Source of the DNA: Balneola sp.
GTDB taxonomy: Bacteria > Bacteroidota > Rhodothermia > Balneolales > Balneolaceae
Direction of reading: 5' to 3'
DNA length: 64,000 bases
Assembly (NCBI GenBank): GCA_002694685.1
Contig: NZMW01000010.1
Location: 186,001-250,000, forward strand
The notes under the pieces were generated by a model, which had not been told where the DNA came from, did not search any database, and saw only the letters and a list, made by a program, of their open reading frames with translations. The stretch's first letter is position 1. Each line of letters opens with the position of its first letter. Below are positions 8,221 through 17,526 of the stretch, piece after piece. A program made the position numbers and the translations under genes.

Positions 8221-9042
8221 TTACTCTTCGTTAGAGATTGTATTGTTGTCTTTCATGACTTTGTTTAAATCCTCATCGTCATCTAATGAGTAAAAATCTA
8301 GTAATGTGTCTCCTCTTAAGCCAAGCCGCAATGTTTCAACAGAAATTACATCTGCTGGTTGGATGTTACCCAGGTTTACATTGCTCCCAAACTTTCTGAT
8401 GAACCAAACTTGTTGCTCTTTTTGCGGGGCTTCAAAAATCAATTTTCCTTGGGGAATTTGATCCGTTATTTCTTCAATGAGCCCAGAGCGCACTTCGCCA
8501 TTTGGCCTGAACACTCCGACGGTTCCGCTTTCGCGGGCTTCACAAATCACCTTAACAGCGCCGGCGGTCAATTCCTTTTCAATGATGCGAACCCATTTGT
8601 AAGGAGGAATAATATCGTTAGGGTTTTTACTCCCTACTTCTGAGTAAACAGTAAAGTCTTGACTCAGCTCTTTGATAATAGCCTGCTTTCTGTCATCAGA
8701 CAGCCAGATCGTTCCGTTTGAAACTTCTACATGCTTAATGCCATAATTATTCATCAACTCCACGTAAGCATCAAGCTGATCGCGAAGTACGTAAGCCTCA
8801 AAGAGCGTTCCTCCAAAATAAACCGGGATACCTGCGTCGTGGTAAACGGCAATTTTTTCTTCCAGCTTCTGGGTTACATATGAAGTTCCCCAGCCAAGCT
8901 TAACAACGTCAACATATTTTGAACTGGATTCTACAAAGTCTTCTGCTTGACGAACGCTGTACCCTTTGTCAAGAGCCATAGTAAGGCCTTCGTTTCGGGG
9001 TTTTTCTGTTCTTTTAGGTAAGTGATTAAGTGAAAACGCCAT
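8221..9042 (-). CDS. Phosphosulfolactate synthase (ComA family)
   Basis: A 273-aa cytoplasmic TIM-barrel protein of the ComA family. In archaea and some bacteria these join phosphoenolpyruvate and sulfite to (2R)-phosphosulfolactate, the first step toward coenzyme M or sulfolactate. Family-like segments are KPRNEGLTMALDKG near the N-terminus, VDVVKLGWGTSYV (about 44-56), PVYFGGTLFEAYV (about 74-86), HVEVSNGTIWLS, and VICEARESGTVGVF. Length matches the family. It lies 73 bases after malQ and 19 before the GT5-like gene. ComB and ComC partners are not in the window, so the end product here is unknown. Confidence 0.88.
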   Translation of the reverse strand: MAFSLNHLPKRTEKPRNEGLTMALDKGYSVRQAEDFVESSSKYVDVVKLGWGTSYVTQKLEEKIAVYHDAGIPVYFGGTLFEAYVLRDQLDAYVELMNNYGIKHVEVSNGTIWLSDDRKQAIIKELSQDFTVYSEVGSKNPNDIIPPYKWVRIIEKELTAGAVKVICEARESGTVGVFRPNGEVRSGLIEEITDQIPQGKLIFEAPQKEQQVWFIRKFGSNVNLGNIQPADVISVETLRLGLRGDTLLDFYSLDDDEDLNKVMKDNNTISNEE

Positions 9043-9115
9043 ATAAGTATCTAATAAATAACTAAGCCTTAAATATACAAAAACACCGTCTGTATATGAA
9101 ATCAGGCATTATAGA

Positions 9116-10621
9116 TTAAGTATTGCTATTAATTTGTCGGTTACTCAGGTCTGCAAGGTGCTTAATTTGCTCTTCATCAACCTGCTCTAACATCTCAGTT
9201 GTGTATCTCCAAAGCCAATTGCCGGATGAGGTGCCCGGGACGTTCATTCGATGAGTGCCATCTAGTCCCATATAGTCTTGAAGTGGGAATATAGCCTGAT
9301 CTGAAACCGAAATCATCCCTAAGCGGATAAACTCCCAATGCATTTTTTCGCCTGATGAACGGGTATATGTGCGAGCCCGATGTTGCTCGGTTTGGCCGGC
9401 TGTATTGTACCACCCAATAGTGGTGTCATTATCGTGAGTGCCGGAATAAACAACGCTGTTTTGAGAATAATTGTGCGGTAAAAAACTGTTTGTTGAGTCT
9501 GAGTCAAAGGCAAACTGTATGATTTTCATACCAGGAAAATTATAGTTATCCCGGAGCTTTTGAACTCCTTCAGTCATAAAGCCGAGGTCTTCAGCTATTA
9601 TAGGTAGCTCGCCACATTTCTCTAAAATGGCATCAAAGAGTTTTTCGCCGGGGCCGTCTACCCACTTTCCTACTTCGGCTGTTTTTTGGTTTGCCTCCAC
9701 TTCCCAGTAAGCATCAAAACCGCGGAAGTGATCAACCCGGATAGCATCACAAGCATTAAACATATGCTTAAAACGATCTACCCACCAAGAAAAGCCATCT
9801 TTTTCGAGCTCATCCCATTTGTATAAAGGGTTTCCCCAAAGCTGTCCGGTTTTACTAAAATAATCAGGTGGAACGCCGGCAACCAGTTGTCGATTTCCTT
9901 GCTCATCAACTTCGAAATATTTTGGGTTTGCCCAAACGTCAGCGCTGTTGTGATCTACAAAAATGGGAATGTCACCAACCACTCGAATGTTGCGATCGTT
10001 GGCATAATTTTTCAGGTCATTCCATTGATTATCAAACTCAAACTGCAACCAGTACTGCAGCTTTATTTCTTCACTGAATTTTTTGCGGTAGCTTTTAAGA
10101 GCTTTAGGCTTTCTTTGTGCCAGATCCGGATCCCAGGTATTCCAAGGTTGTTTATTATAGTGAAGGGAGCATGCCATGAATAGGACATAGTCATCTAGCC
10201 AATGCTCATTGCGTTTTTTAAAAGCTTCAAACGCCTTCTCTTCTTCTTTTGAAATGTTTTCATAAAAGCGATCTGCTGCAAGCTGATAAACGCGGTCCTT
10301 ATTTTGAAAAGAGGAATCGTAATCAGCGGTGACTTTCGAAGGTAATTCTATGCTCTGAATTTCCTTTTCGGTAAGTAACCCTTTTTCATGAAGGATATCG
10401 GGGCTGATTAGGTATACGTTGCCCGCAAAAGCAGAATAACTTGCATAAGGGGAATTCCCGTATCCGGTCGGGGTAAGGGGCAATACTTGCCAAATAGTTT
10501 GATGTGTTCGTTGTAAAAAGTCGATGAATGTGCGGGCTTCATATCCAAAATCTCCCATTCCATATTTTCCGGGAAACGAGGTTGGATGAACTAAACAACC
10601 GCAAGAGCGTGGAAACCTCAT
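9116..10621 (-). CDS. malQ: 4-alpha-glucanotransferase (amylomaltase, GH77)
   Basis: Transfers 1,4-alpha-glucan segments between malto-oligosaccharides, recycling short glucans in glycogen metabolism; cytoplasmic. The 501-aa product has the standard amylomaltase length. It opens with a LVHPTSFPGKYGMGDFG motif and TPTGYGNSPYAS (51-62). The catalytic set is complete: nucleophile Asp297 in RVDHFRG, acid/base Glu344 in IIAEDLG and transition-state Asp397 in SGTHDNDT. Its start codon is seven bases past the glgB stop, so the two are one operon. The glgB-malQ pairing points to glycogen building and remodelling. Confidence 0.96.
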   Translation of the reverse strand: MRFPRSCGCLVHPTSFPGKYGMGDFGYEARTFIDFLQRTHQTIWQVLPLTPTGYGNSPYASYSAFAGNVYLISPDILHEKGLLTEKEIQSIELPSKVTADYDSSFQNKDRVYQLAADRFYENISKEEEKAFEAFKKRNEHWLDDYVLFMACSLHYNKQPWNTWDPDLAQRKPKALKSYRKKFSEEIKLQYWLQFEFDNQWNDLKNYANDRNIRVVGDIPIFVDHNSADVWANPKYFEVDEQGNRQLVAGVPPDYFSKTGQLWGNPLYKWDELEKDGFSWWVDRFKHMFNACDAIRVDHFRGFDAYWEVEANQKTAEVGKWVDGPGEKLFDAILEKCGELPIIAEDLGFMTEGVQKLRDNYNFPGMKIIQFAFDSDSTNSFLPHNYSQNSVVYSGTHDNDTTIGWYNTAGQTEQHRARTYTRSSGEKMHWEFIRLGMISVSDQAIFPLQDYMGLDGTHRMNVPGTSSGNWLWRYTTEMLEQVDEEQIKHLADLSNRQINSNT

Positions 10622-10628
10622 GTATGTA

Positions 10629-12830
10629 TTAACTCTTTGGTTTTAAAATTACGCCAGCCAAAGGCGGTATTGTTATTGAGATATGAGCATCTTGATTATG
10701 CCAATCTCCCCATTCGGCATGAATTTGAGTATCTCCGGCATTGCTGCCACCATAAAATTCAGAGTCACTGTTAACTAAAATTTCATATTCGCCAGCAGCC
10801 GGTACGCCTACCTTATATCCATAATGAACAGTAGGTGTAAAGTTAAGGATCACAACAACAAAATTTTCGGGATCTTTAGCTCTGCGAACAAATGAAATAA
10901 TACAATTGTCGGCATCGCTGATATCAATCCATTCAAAACCGCGCCAGTCAAAATCAGCTTCATGTAAAGCCTTTTCTTTGGCGTTGATGCCATTCAGGTC
11001 TTTGACTAATAGCTTAAGTCCCTGATGCTTTTCCCATTCCAGGAGATGCCAATCTAAGGATCGGTCTTCACTCCACTCTGACCACTGCCCAAATTCACAC
11101 CCCATAAAAAGCAGGTTTTTGCCTGGATGCGTGTACATATATAGGTATAAAAGCCGCAGGTTGGCAAACTTCTGCCAATCGTCGCCGGGCATTTTGGAAA
11201 GCATAGACTGCTTCATGTGCACCACTTCATCGTGAGAAAAAGGGAGCGTAAAGTGTTCAGAAAAAGCGTAAATCAAAGAAAAAGTAAGCTGGTCCTGATG
11301 ATATTTTCTAAAAAGAGGATCTTTCTCAATATAGGTCAGGCTGTCATTCATCCAACCCATATTCCATTTAAAGTCAAAGCCAAGTCCGCCGGTTTCTGTT
11401 GGGCGAGATACTCCGCCCCAGGATGTAGATTCTTCAGCGAAGGTAATTACGCCTGGAAAATGGTGATGAACCGAGTCGTTAAATTTCCGAAGAAAGTCGA
11501 TGGCTTCAATATTTTCCCGGCCACCATATTGATTCGGTACCCACTCTCCTTCTTCCCTTGAGTAATCCAGATAGAGCATAGAGGCAACAGCGTCTACACG
11601 AAGGCCGTCGATGTGAAACTTATCACACCAAAAAATAGCGTTTGAAATGAGGAAGTTCTGAACTTCAGTGCGGCCATAGTTAAAAATGCAGGTTCCCCAA
11701 TCTTTGTGTTCGCCTTTGCGCGGGTCGGCATGTTCGAAAAGGCCGGTGCCATCAAAGCGGCGGAGGCCATGTTCATCTTTTGCAAAATGAGCAGGAACCC
11801 AGTCAACAAGTACTCCGATATCGGCCTGGTGGCATTTATCCACGAAGTACATAAAATCTTCAGGGGTGCCGAAGCGACTTGTGGGCGCATAATAGCCGGT
11901 AATTTGATAGCCCCAAGAAGGGTCATAAGGGTGCTCGGCAATAGGCAGTAACTCAACATGGGTGTAGCCAAGATCTTTGAGGTATGGCACCAACTGATCG
12001 GCTGTTTCGCGGTAATTTAAAAAGCCAGGGTCTTTGTCGGGGTTTCTTTTCCAAGAGCCTAAGTGCATCTCATAAATAGAAATGGGCTGATCGTAGGCTT
12101 GTTTATCCTGTCGTTTTTTCAACCATTCATCATCATTCCATGAATAGTTTTCGATATCAGTAACGATGGAGGCTGTACCCGGGCGCAATTCAGAATAGAA
12201 AGCAAAGGGGTCAGATTTTTTTAGAGGAGGATCTTGTACAGGAGATTTAATTTCAAACTTGTAGTAATCACCTTCTGTTACATGCGGAATGAAAATCTCC
12301 CAAATTCCCTGGTCATGAAATTTACGCATGCGATGTACGCGTCCGTCCCAGCTGTTGAATTCACCAATTACACTTACTCGTGTGGCGCAAGGAGCGGTTA
12401 CTGCAAAATGAGTTCCATCGACACCATCAATGGTGCGCTGGTGGGCGCCCATAAATTCGTAAGCCTGATGATGGTTTCCTTCGCCCCAAAGCTGTAGGTC
12501 AAAATCACTAATCAGGGAATCAAATTGGTAGGCGTCGGACACGGTGAAAAGCTTCCCGTCGTGTGAAGTTACTTCCAGCTCATAGCTAAAGCGATTTTTT
12601 CTGCGTGCAAATACCCGTTCGAAAAGACCATCTTTAGATAGGCGGTCGAGTTCATATTTTTTCTTATCAATGATAACTGATACAGACTTAGCTTCAGGGC
12701 GGAAGGCGCGGAGGACTAATTTTGTCTTCCCATCAATTTCAACGTCATGAAGACCAAGTACAGAAAAGGGATCGCCATGCGAACCGTCTGATATGGCACC
12801 AATAATTTCTTTATTAAGCGTAGAACTCAT
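10629..12830 (-). CDS. glgB: 1,4-alpha-glucan branching enzyme GlgB
   Basis: Makes the alpha-1,6 branches of glycogen (GH13, subfamily 9 type). The 733-aa product is the full two-N-domain form: an extra N1 domain (about 15-115), a CBM48 domain (about 125-225), the catalytic barrel and a C-terminal beta domain. Catalytic residues are Asp413 (GLRVDAVAS), Glu466 (TFAEEST) and Asp534 (PFSHDEVVHMK). It is the promoter-proximal gene of the leftward run and diverges from the LolC/E-like gene across about 100 bp. No glgC or full-length glgA is in the window. Confidence 0.97.
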   Translation of the reverse strand: MSSTLNKEIIGAISDGSHGDPFSVLGLHDVEIDGKTKLVLRAFRPEAKSVSVIIDKKKYELDRLSKDGLFERVFARRKNRFSYELEVTSHDGKLFTVSDAYQFDSLISDFDLQLWGEGNHHQAYEFMGAHQRTIDGVDGTHFAVTAPCATRVSVIGEFNSWDGRVHRMRKFHDQGIWEIFIPHVTEGDYYKFEIKSPVQDPPLKKSDPFAFYSELRPGTASIVTDIENYSWNDDEWLKKRQDKQAYDQPISIYEMHLGSWKRNPDKDPGFLNYRETADQLVPYLKDLGYTHVELLPIAEHPYDPSWGYQITGYYAPTSRFGTPEDFMYFVDKCHQADIGVLVDWVPAHFAKDEHGLRRFDGTGLFEHADPRKGEHKDWGTCIFNYGRTEVQNFLISNAIFWCDKFHIDGLRVDAVASMLYLDYSREEGEWVPNQYGGRENIEAIDFLRKFNDSVHHHFPGVITFAEESTSWGGVSRPTETGGLGFDFKWNMGWMNDSLTYIEKDPLFRKYHQDQLTFSLIYAFSEHFTLPFSHDEVVHMKQSMLSKMPGDDWQKFANLRLLYLYMYTHPGKNLLFMGCEFGQWSEWSEDRSLDWHLLEWEKHQGLKLLVKDLNGINAKEKALHEADFDWRGFEWIDISDADNCIISFVRRAKDPENFVVVILNFTPTVHYGYKVGVPAAGEYEILVNSDSEFYGGSNAGDTQIHAEWGDWHNQDAHISITIPPLAGVILKPKS

Positions 12831-12932
12831 TCCCGTTATTGAATTAGAAAGGGCGCTAAAGATACTAAAACTTTAACAAATCTCCGTCTTCATTTAAAGT
12901 GCTTTCAATTGCTTGATTCTATATTTTGGGGC

Positions 12933-14159
12933 ATGAAGAATTCCGGATTTATTGCACGTCGCTACCTGTTTTCCCGAAAGCACATCTCGCTGATCTCTAC
13001 GTTAACCTTTATTAGTATTACGGGTATAACCATTGGCACAGCTTTGTTAATCGTGGTTTTGTCTGTTTTTAATGGATTCTTTGATGTGATAAAAAGCTTC
13101 CTGCTTTCCTATGATCCGGATGTCAGAATTGAGGCCTCAGGTCAGGCAACCTTCGCACAAAATGAGGCGATTATGGAGCAAATCCGTTCGCTGCCGGAAG
13201 TCAAAGTTATTTCACCTTATGTAGAAGGAAAGGCTCTTTTGGCTATGGAAGGCGTTCAGAATGAGGTGGTTGATGTGAAAGGAATAGAGCGGAATTCTTT
13301 TTTCCAGCTGGTAGATATTGAAGAGAGCATAACAAGCGGAGTCTTTGATATCTCAGTACGCAACCGCACCCCGGGTATCATTGTGCATGACGAACTGAAA
13401 AACAGGCTGCGTTTGAATATTGACGATGACATTGCCTTATTAAGTGCGGCGGGAATGAAAAATGCGCTTACCCAAATTACCGTCCCTCAAACCTTCCGGT
13501 TTGATTTAAGGGGTTCTTATTTCTTACAGCAGGTAGCGGGCGGTCCAAAAGTATTCGTGGATATTGAAGCGGCAAAGAGGTTGTTCAAATCCAGGAATCA
13601 GATTTCTGGAATCGACCTTAAACTGTATGATAATGAAGATGCTGAGAACGTGAAGAAAGAGCTTTCTGGAATATTGGGAGGCGAGTTTAAAATTTCCAGC
13701 TGGTACGATTTACAAAAACCACTGTATGATGTGATGTACCTTGAAAAGTGGGGTTCTTTTGTGATACTGATATTAATAGTGATTGTAGCCGTGCTGAATA
13801 TCATCGGTTCATTAACGATGATTGTGATCCAAAAGCAGCGGGATATTGGAATCCTGATGTCGATGGGATATAGTCAGGCCGGTATTAAATCAATATTCAG
13901 GAAGCAGGGACTTTATATTGGGTTAATTGGGTGTGGAATTGGAGGCGCTTTAGGATTGCTCTTAAGCTGGGCACAAATGAATTTTGGGCTGGTTAAACTC
14001 TCTTCTGCTTTTATAATTGATGCCTATCCGGTAATGATAAGTCCGGTTGATGTGATTATTATTCTGTCAGCGAGCTTAATGCTTTGTTTACTGGCAAGCT
14101 GGTATCCGGCACATCGCGCCTCTCAGGTTCAACCAGCTGATGCAGTTCGGTATGAGTAG
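12933..14159 (+). CDS. LolC/LolE-family ABC transporter permease
   Basis: A 408-aa inner-membrane permease of the FtsX/MacB superfamily. The N-terminal phrase FIARRYLFSRKHISLIS and the first membrane helix (GITIGTALLIVVLSVFNGF) are the LolC/E hallmark. A periplasmic domain of about 220 residues follows, then three helices in the last third. LolCDE releases lipoproteins from the inner membrane to LolA. The ATG at 12933 gives the usual MKNSGFIARR start; a TTG 24 bases upstream is in frame but less likely. LolD is not adjacent. The C-terminus DAVRYE is typical. Confidence 0.9.
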   Translation: MKNSGFIARRYLFSRKHISLISTLTFISITGITIGTALLIVVLSVFNGFFDVIKSFLLSYDPDVRIEASGQATFAQNEAIMEQIRSLPEVKVISPYVEGKALLAMEGVQNEVVDVKGIERNSFFQLVDIEESITSGVFDISVRNRTPGIIVHDELKNRLRLNIDDDIALLSAAGMKNALTQITVPQTFRFDLRGSYFLQQVAGGPKVFVDIEAAKRLFKSRNQISGIDLKLYDNEDAENVKKELSGILGGEFKISSWYDLQKPLYDVMYLEKWGSFVILILIVIVAVLNIIGSLTMIVIQKQRDIGILMSMGYSQAGIKSIFRKQGLYIGLIGCGIGGALGLLLSWAQMNFGLVKLSSAFIIDAYPVMISPVDVIIILSASLMLCLLASWYPAHRASQVQPADAVRYE

Positions 14160-14162
14160 GGG

Positions 14163-14251
14163 ATTAGAAATGTTGAATTATAAATTATAAATTGGAGGGC
14201 AGGGTCTTTTCTTAAAGAGTTATCCCACATTCATAATTCAACATTTCTAAT
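14163..14251. repeat. 19-bp perfect inverted repeat between convergent genes
   Basis: ATTAGAAATGTTGAATTAT (14163-14181) is exactly complementary to 14233-14251, with a 51-base spacer. It fills the gap between two converging genes, four bases after the LolC/E-like stop. It could fold into a long stem in either transcript and act as a bidirectional 3'-end signal, or be a remnant of a small repeat element. No U-run follows directly. Confidence 0.6.
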
Positions 14252-14261
14252 TTAAAATTTC

Positions 14262-15950
14262 CTACTCATTATATACATCAGGGAGGTCGTTTTCGTAGAG
14301 GATGATGTCTCCGCCACGGGCGTGTTTGCGCACCAGCTCGTTAGCTTCGAACAGGGTGTTTACGACTCTGACATTCATGGCGGTGCTGTCAAAGTTTTTG
14401 ATGCCTTCTAAAATTGGCTTGGCTCTCTCCTCTCCCACTAAAACGACTAAGTCCAAATTTGCTTTGCCGATGGCCTCGCCAAATTTTTGATTTTCTTCTT
14501 CCTCAATTTCACCAAGCTCTACCATTCCCGGCGTTATTATAATTCGTTGCCCGGAGTTGAACTGACTCAGGATTTCCACCGCATTCTTTGCTCCCACCGG
14601 ATTCGAATTGAAAGCGTCATCAATCACAAAAAGATCGCCCTGCTTTCTAAGCTCCAGCCGATGCTCGACCGGCTCGATCTTAGCTGCGGCAATCGCCATC
14701 GTTTTTAAACGGATGCCAAAGTGATGCGCCACGCCAACAGCCAGCAAAAGGTTTTGAGCATTATGAGCACCCAGCAATTGGGTGTTAAAACGCTCAGAAT
14801 CTTGATCAACGGAAACATCAAATTCCATTCCTGATGTATCATAAGAGATATTTGATCCTATAATACTTCCATGATTTAATCCAACCAAAATTCGGGTGAT
14901 CTCCTCTCGACCGGCGCCCATCTTTGCCACCCGCTCATCGTCCCCATTTAAAATAGCGACATCGCCGGCAGTCAAATTATCAACGAGCCTGCCTTTTTCG
15001 CGGGCAATGACATCTTGTGAGCCAAACGTCTCCAAATGAGCCACTCCTACATTTGTAACCACAGAAATATCCGGCTTTGCAATATCACAAAGTTCCTGAA
15101 TGTTACCCTCGTATCGAGCGCCCATTTCAAGAATAAGGATTTGGTGGTGTGATTGGAGGTCGTTGTTAATAACTTTGCAAATACCCATTGGCGTATTGTA
15201 GCTGCCCGGAGTTGAACACACATTAAAGCGCTCTTTCAGCAAGTCACGAATCATAAACTTAGTGCTGGTTTTTCCATAGCTGCCGGTAATGGCAATCACT
15301 TTAAGATCCGGCATAGAAGCCAATTTTTTACGGGCCTGCTGCTTGAAACCATACTGGATGTAGAGTTCAATGGGTTTGGTGAGAAGTCCTGAAAGGAGCA
15401 CAAAAAATGGGACAATCATGGTGCCGAACGCCCAGCCAAAAACCAGGATGGTTAGGTCATAATTTTGAAGTCCGGCAAAAAAGTTAGGCAAAGGAAGCTG
15501 AATAAAAGGAATCATTCCAGTAAAACCCAGATAAGTAAACAGTGCCGGAAAGAAAGCACTAAAAAGGACGAAAGGAATCATTAGCCGCATAACCCGAGCC
15601 GTATAAACGAGAGGCTTCTTCACCTTAGCCGGTTTATAGTTTGAGACAGAGCCAAACCAAAAATAACTGAACACAAAAAAGAAAATTGAAAGGGAAGAGT
15701 AAGTGAAGGTTTCTAAAAACCAATCACTGAAAAGAATAAAAATGAAGATAAAGACATTGAGGATGGCAATGTTTGCCGGGATAACTTTCTCATCCCAATG
15801 GCCTTTCATCCACTGCCAGAACTCATTGTTCTTATAGCCTACCTGCTGATAGGTGTGCACAAAAAAACGCATGCGATACCAGGTATGGCGCAACATAATG
15901 AGGCAAAAAAGGATAGCTCCAACATCGAGGAGAAGATGATACCAGTTCAA
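14262..15950 (-). CDS. MurF-like Mur ligase fused to an N-terminal multi-pass membrane domain
   Basis: A 562-aa protein. Residues 1-200 hold about five to six hydrophobic helices (5-22, 60-80, 85-102, 122-142, 165-190). From about 215 there is a Mur-ligase ATPase with P-loop ITGSYGKTSTK (GSYGKT 223-228), VCSTPGSYNTPMG, the ILILEMGARYEGNI metal/nucleotide segment, a middle domain with LLGAHNAQN, and a C-terminal domain with RLELRK and DDAFNSNPVGAK. Those are MurF (UDP-MurNAc-tripeptide:D-Ala-D-Ala ligase) signatures. Ordinary MurF lacks a membrane domain and has an N-terminal UDP-binding domain not seen here. The start is TTG (no in-frame ATG before residue 19). Confidence 0.85.
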   Translation of the reverse strand: MNWYHLLLDVGAILFCLIMLRHTWYRMRFFVHTYQQVGYKNNEFWQWMKGHWDEKVIPANIAILNVFIFIFILFSDWFLETFTYSSLSIFFFVFSYFWFGSVSNYKPAKVKKPLVYTARVMRLMIPFVLFSAFFPALFTYLGFTGMIPFIQLPLPNFFAGLQNYDLTILVFGWAFGTMIVPFFVLLSGLLTKPIELYIQYGFKQQARKKLASMPDLKVIAITGSYGKTSTKFMIRDLLKERFNVCSTPGSYNTPMGICKVINNDLQSHHQILILEMGARYEGNIQELCDIAKPDISVVTNVGVAHLETFGSQDVIAREKGRLVDNLTAGDVAILNGDDERVAKMGAGREEITRILVGLNHGSIIGSNISYDTSGMEFDVSVDQDSERFNTQLLGAHNAQNLLLAVGVAHHFGIRLKTMAIAAAKIEPVEHRLELRKQGDLFVIDDAFNSNPVGAKNAVEILSQFNSGQRIIITPGMVELGEIEEEENQKFGEAIGKANLDLVVLVGEERAKPILEGIKNFDSTAMNVRVVNTLFEANELVRKHARGGDIILYENDLPDVYNE

Positions 15951-16099
15951 TATATTTGGTTTAGTTTAATCTTACAGATGATATGTATTCACAAGGTTAA
16001 AAGGAGGTTAACAAAAGAAACCCTGCTCGAATTTGGTTGATAACCCTCCTATATTCACCGCCACTTAATAAAATTGTTTCAATCAACGCAGCCAAATAT

Positions 16100-17104
16100 A
16101 TGAAATTAATTATCCCAATGGCCGGACGAGGAACACGAGTTCGTCCACATTCGCACACCGTACCTAAACCCCTTTTACCCGTAGCGGGAACCATGATTGT
16201 AGAGCGCATTGTGGAGACCTTTAACCGCACGCTCGATCGTGATATCAGTGAAATTGTGTATATCCTCGGTCCTGATTTTGGGGAAGACATCAAGCAGCCA
16301 TTGCGTGAAATGAGTAAGCGACATAATGCAGAAGCCATTTTTGAAGTGCAGGCCGAAGCGTTAGGGACGGCACATGCAGTAGCTTGTGCGAGTGATCACC
16401 TAGACGGTGAGGTCATTATTGCTTTTGCGGACACCATTTTTGACAGTGAAGAACCTTTTGAATTAGGCGATGCCGATAGCGTTATCTGGTTGAAGAAAGT
16501 GGAAGATCCATCCCGCTTTGGAGTGGCTGTTTATGAAGGTGACACCATCACCGGTTTTGTAGAGAAGCCAAAAGAATTTATTTCAGACTTAGCCATTATC
16601 GGGGTGTACTACTTCAAGAGCGGTAATGCCCTGAAGGAGAAAATTGAGAAAGTTATTAATGATGATATGAGAGGTCCGGGTGGAGAATACTTCCTGACTG
16701 CGGCTTTAGATATGATGATTAAAGAAGGCAAAGTTTTCAAAACGGCAACCGTTGACGAATGGCTGGATTGCGGAACCCTTCTCGCGTGGCTGGAAACTAC
16801 CGGACTCATCACCGAGAAAGAATTTGATGGAGTTGACGAGAGCAAATATCCGGGATCAACTATTATTCCGCCCGTATTTATTGGCGAAGGTGTAGTAATT
16901 GAGAACAGTACAGTAGGCCCTAAAGTCAGCATTGAGGCCAAAACAGTGATCAAGAACTCAAAAGTTGAAAACACTATCATTCGTGACAATGCTACTTTAG
17001 AGGATGTGGAAACTGAAGGATCAACTATTGGAGCGCACACCCATCTTAAAAGCGTGAAAGGTAAAGTGGATGTAGGAGATCATAGTGTGTTGGATATGGG
17101 GTGA
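16100..17104 (+). CDS. Sugar-phosphate nucleotidyltransferase with hexapeptide repeat tail
   Basis: A 334-aa cytoplasmic NDP-sugar pyrophosphorylase. The N-terminus IIPMAGRGTRVRPHSHT..KPLLPVAG is the nucleotide-binding signature of the RmlA/GlmU/GalU fold. GVAVYEGD, GFVEKPKE and the GGEYFLTAALD segment are later active-site landmarks, and VDEWLDCGT is typical of dTDP-/UDP-glucose-type family members. The last 90 residues have Ile/Val hexapeptide periodicity (VVIENS, VSIEAK, TVIKNS) of a left-handed beta-helix. The ATG at 16100 puts the motif at the N-terminus; an in-frame ATG at 16037 would add 21 non-homologous residues. The exact sugar cannot be told. Confidence 0.88.
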   Translation: MKLIIPMAGRGTRVRPHSHTVPKPLLPVAGTMIVERIVETFNRTLDRDISEIVYILGPDFGEDIKQPLREMSKRHNAEAIFEVQAEALGTAHAVACASDHLDGEVIIAFADTIFDSEEPFELGDADSVIWLKKVEDPSRFGVAVYEGDTITGFVEKPKEFISDLAIIGVYYFKSGNALKEKIEKVINDDMRGPGGEYFLTAALDMMIKEGKVFKTATVDEWLDCGTLLAWLETTGLITEKEFDGVDESKYPGSTIIPPVFIGEGVVIENSTVGPKVSIEAKTVIKNSKVENTIIRDNATLEDVETEGSTIGAHTHLKSVKGKVDVGDHSVLDMG

Positions 17105-17526
17105 GGGTGTAAGTGCTAAATCCCATATTTCAATGACCAATGACCAATGACCATGGTATACATACCATTCATTCATTATTCGAGCATTGGTTGACCCGGT
17201 GCTCATTGCTTTAATAATCATACTTAGGTTTCTCATTCCATTCGAAATGACAACGAGGTTGTTCATTAGAGGTCAGTTCTATAACTACCACTAAGGATTA
17301 TTCTATTTTATTTGTCATCCCGACAGTAAAATGAACGGAAGGTTTAGCTGTTTTCTTCGAGGGATCTGTAGATCTTACATCAATTTAGGAAGGTAGTCTC
17401 AGGTTTAGTCTATATCCTCGTCCCGTAGCTCAGCTGTGGAGTGCCAAGTGGAGGCTCTGCCTCAACCAAGGCCACCTTCCCATAGATCTTTTCAACTTAA
17501 TCGGGTTTTGGTAACAGAAAAAATGT
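17105..17526. other. Non-coding stretch upstream of the cassette-like array
   Basis: No credible ORF. It holds three tandem CAATGAC units (17131-17151), a 7-bp palindrome ATGGTAT-ac-ATACCAT (17153-17168), and a repeat-like segment at 17314-17367. If the array reading is right, this may be a decayed cassette or the left junction. Confidence 0.5.
17314..17367. repeat. Possible degenerate dispersed palindromic repeat
   Basis: Begins GTCATCCCGACAG and ends CGAGGGATCT, resembling the outer arms of the paired palindromes at 26337-26412 (GTCATCCCCGCG..GGGATCT). The match is partial, so family membership is tentative. Confidence 0.35.

Noticed and set aside
17131-17168. Three CAATGAC units and a nearby 7-bp palindrome
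   Set aside because: Too short and unsupported to be called an origin, iteron set or CRISPR.
17418-17475. GTAGCTCAG string resembling a tRNA D-arm
   Set aside because: No acceptor stem, anticodon arm or T-loop can be fitted around it.
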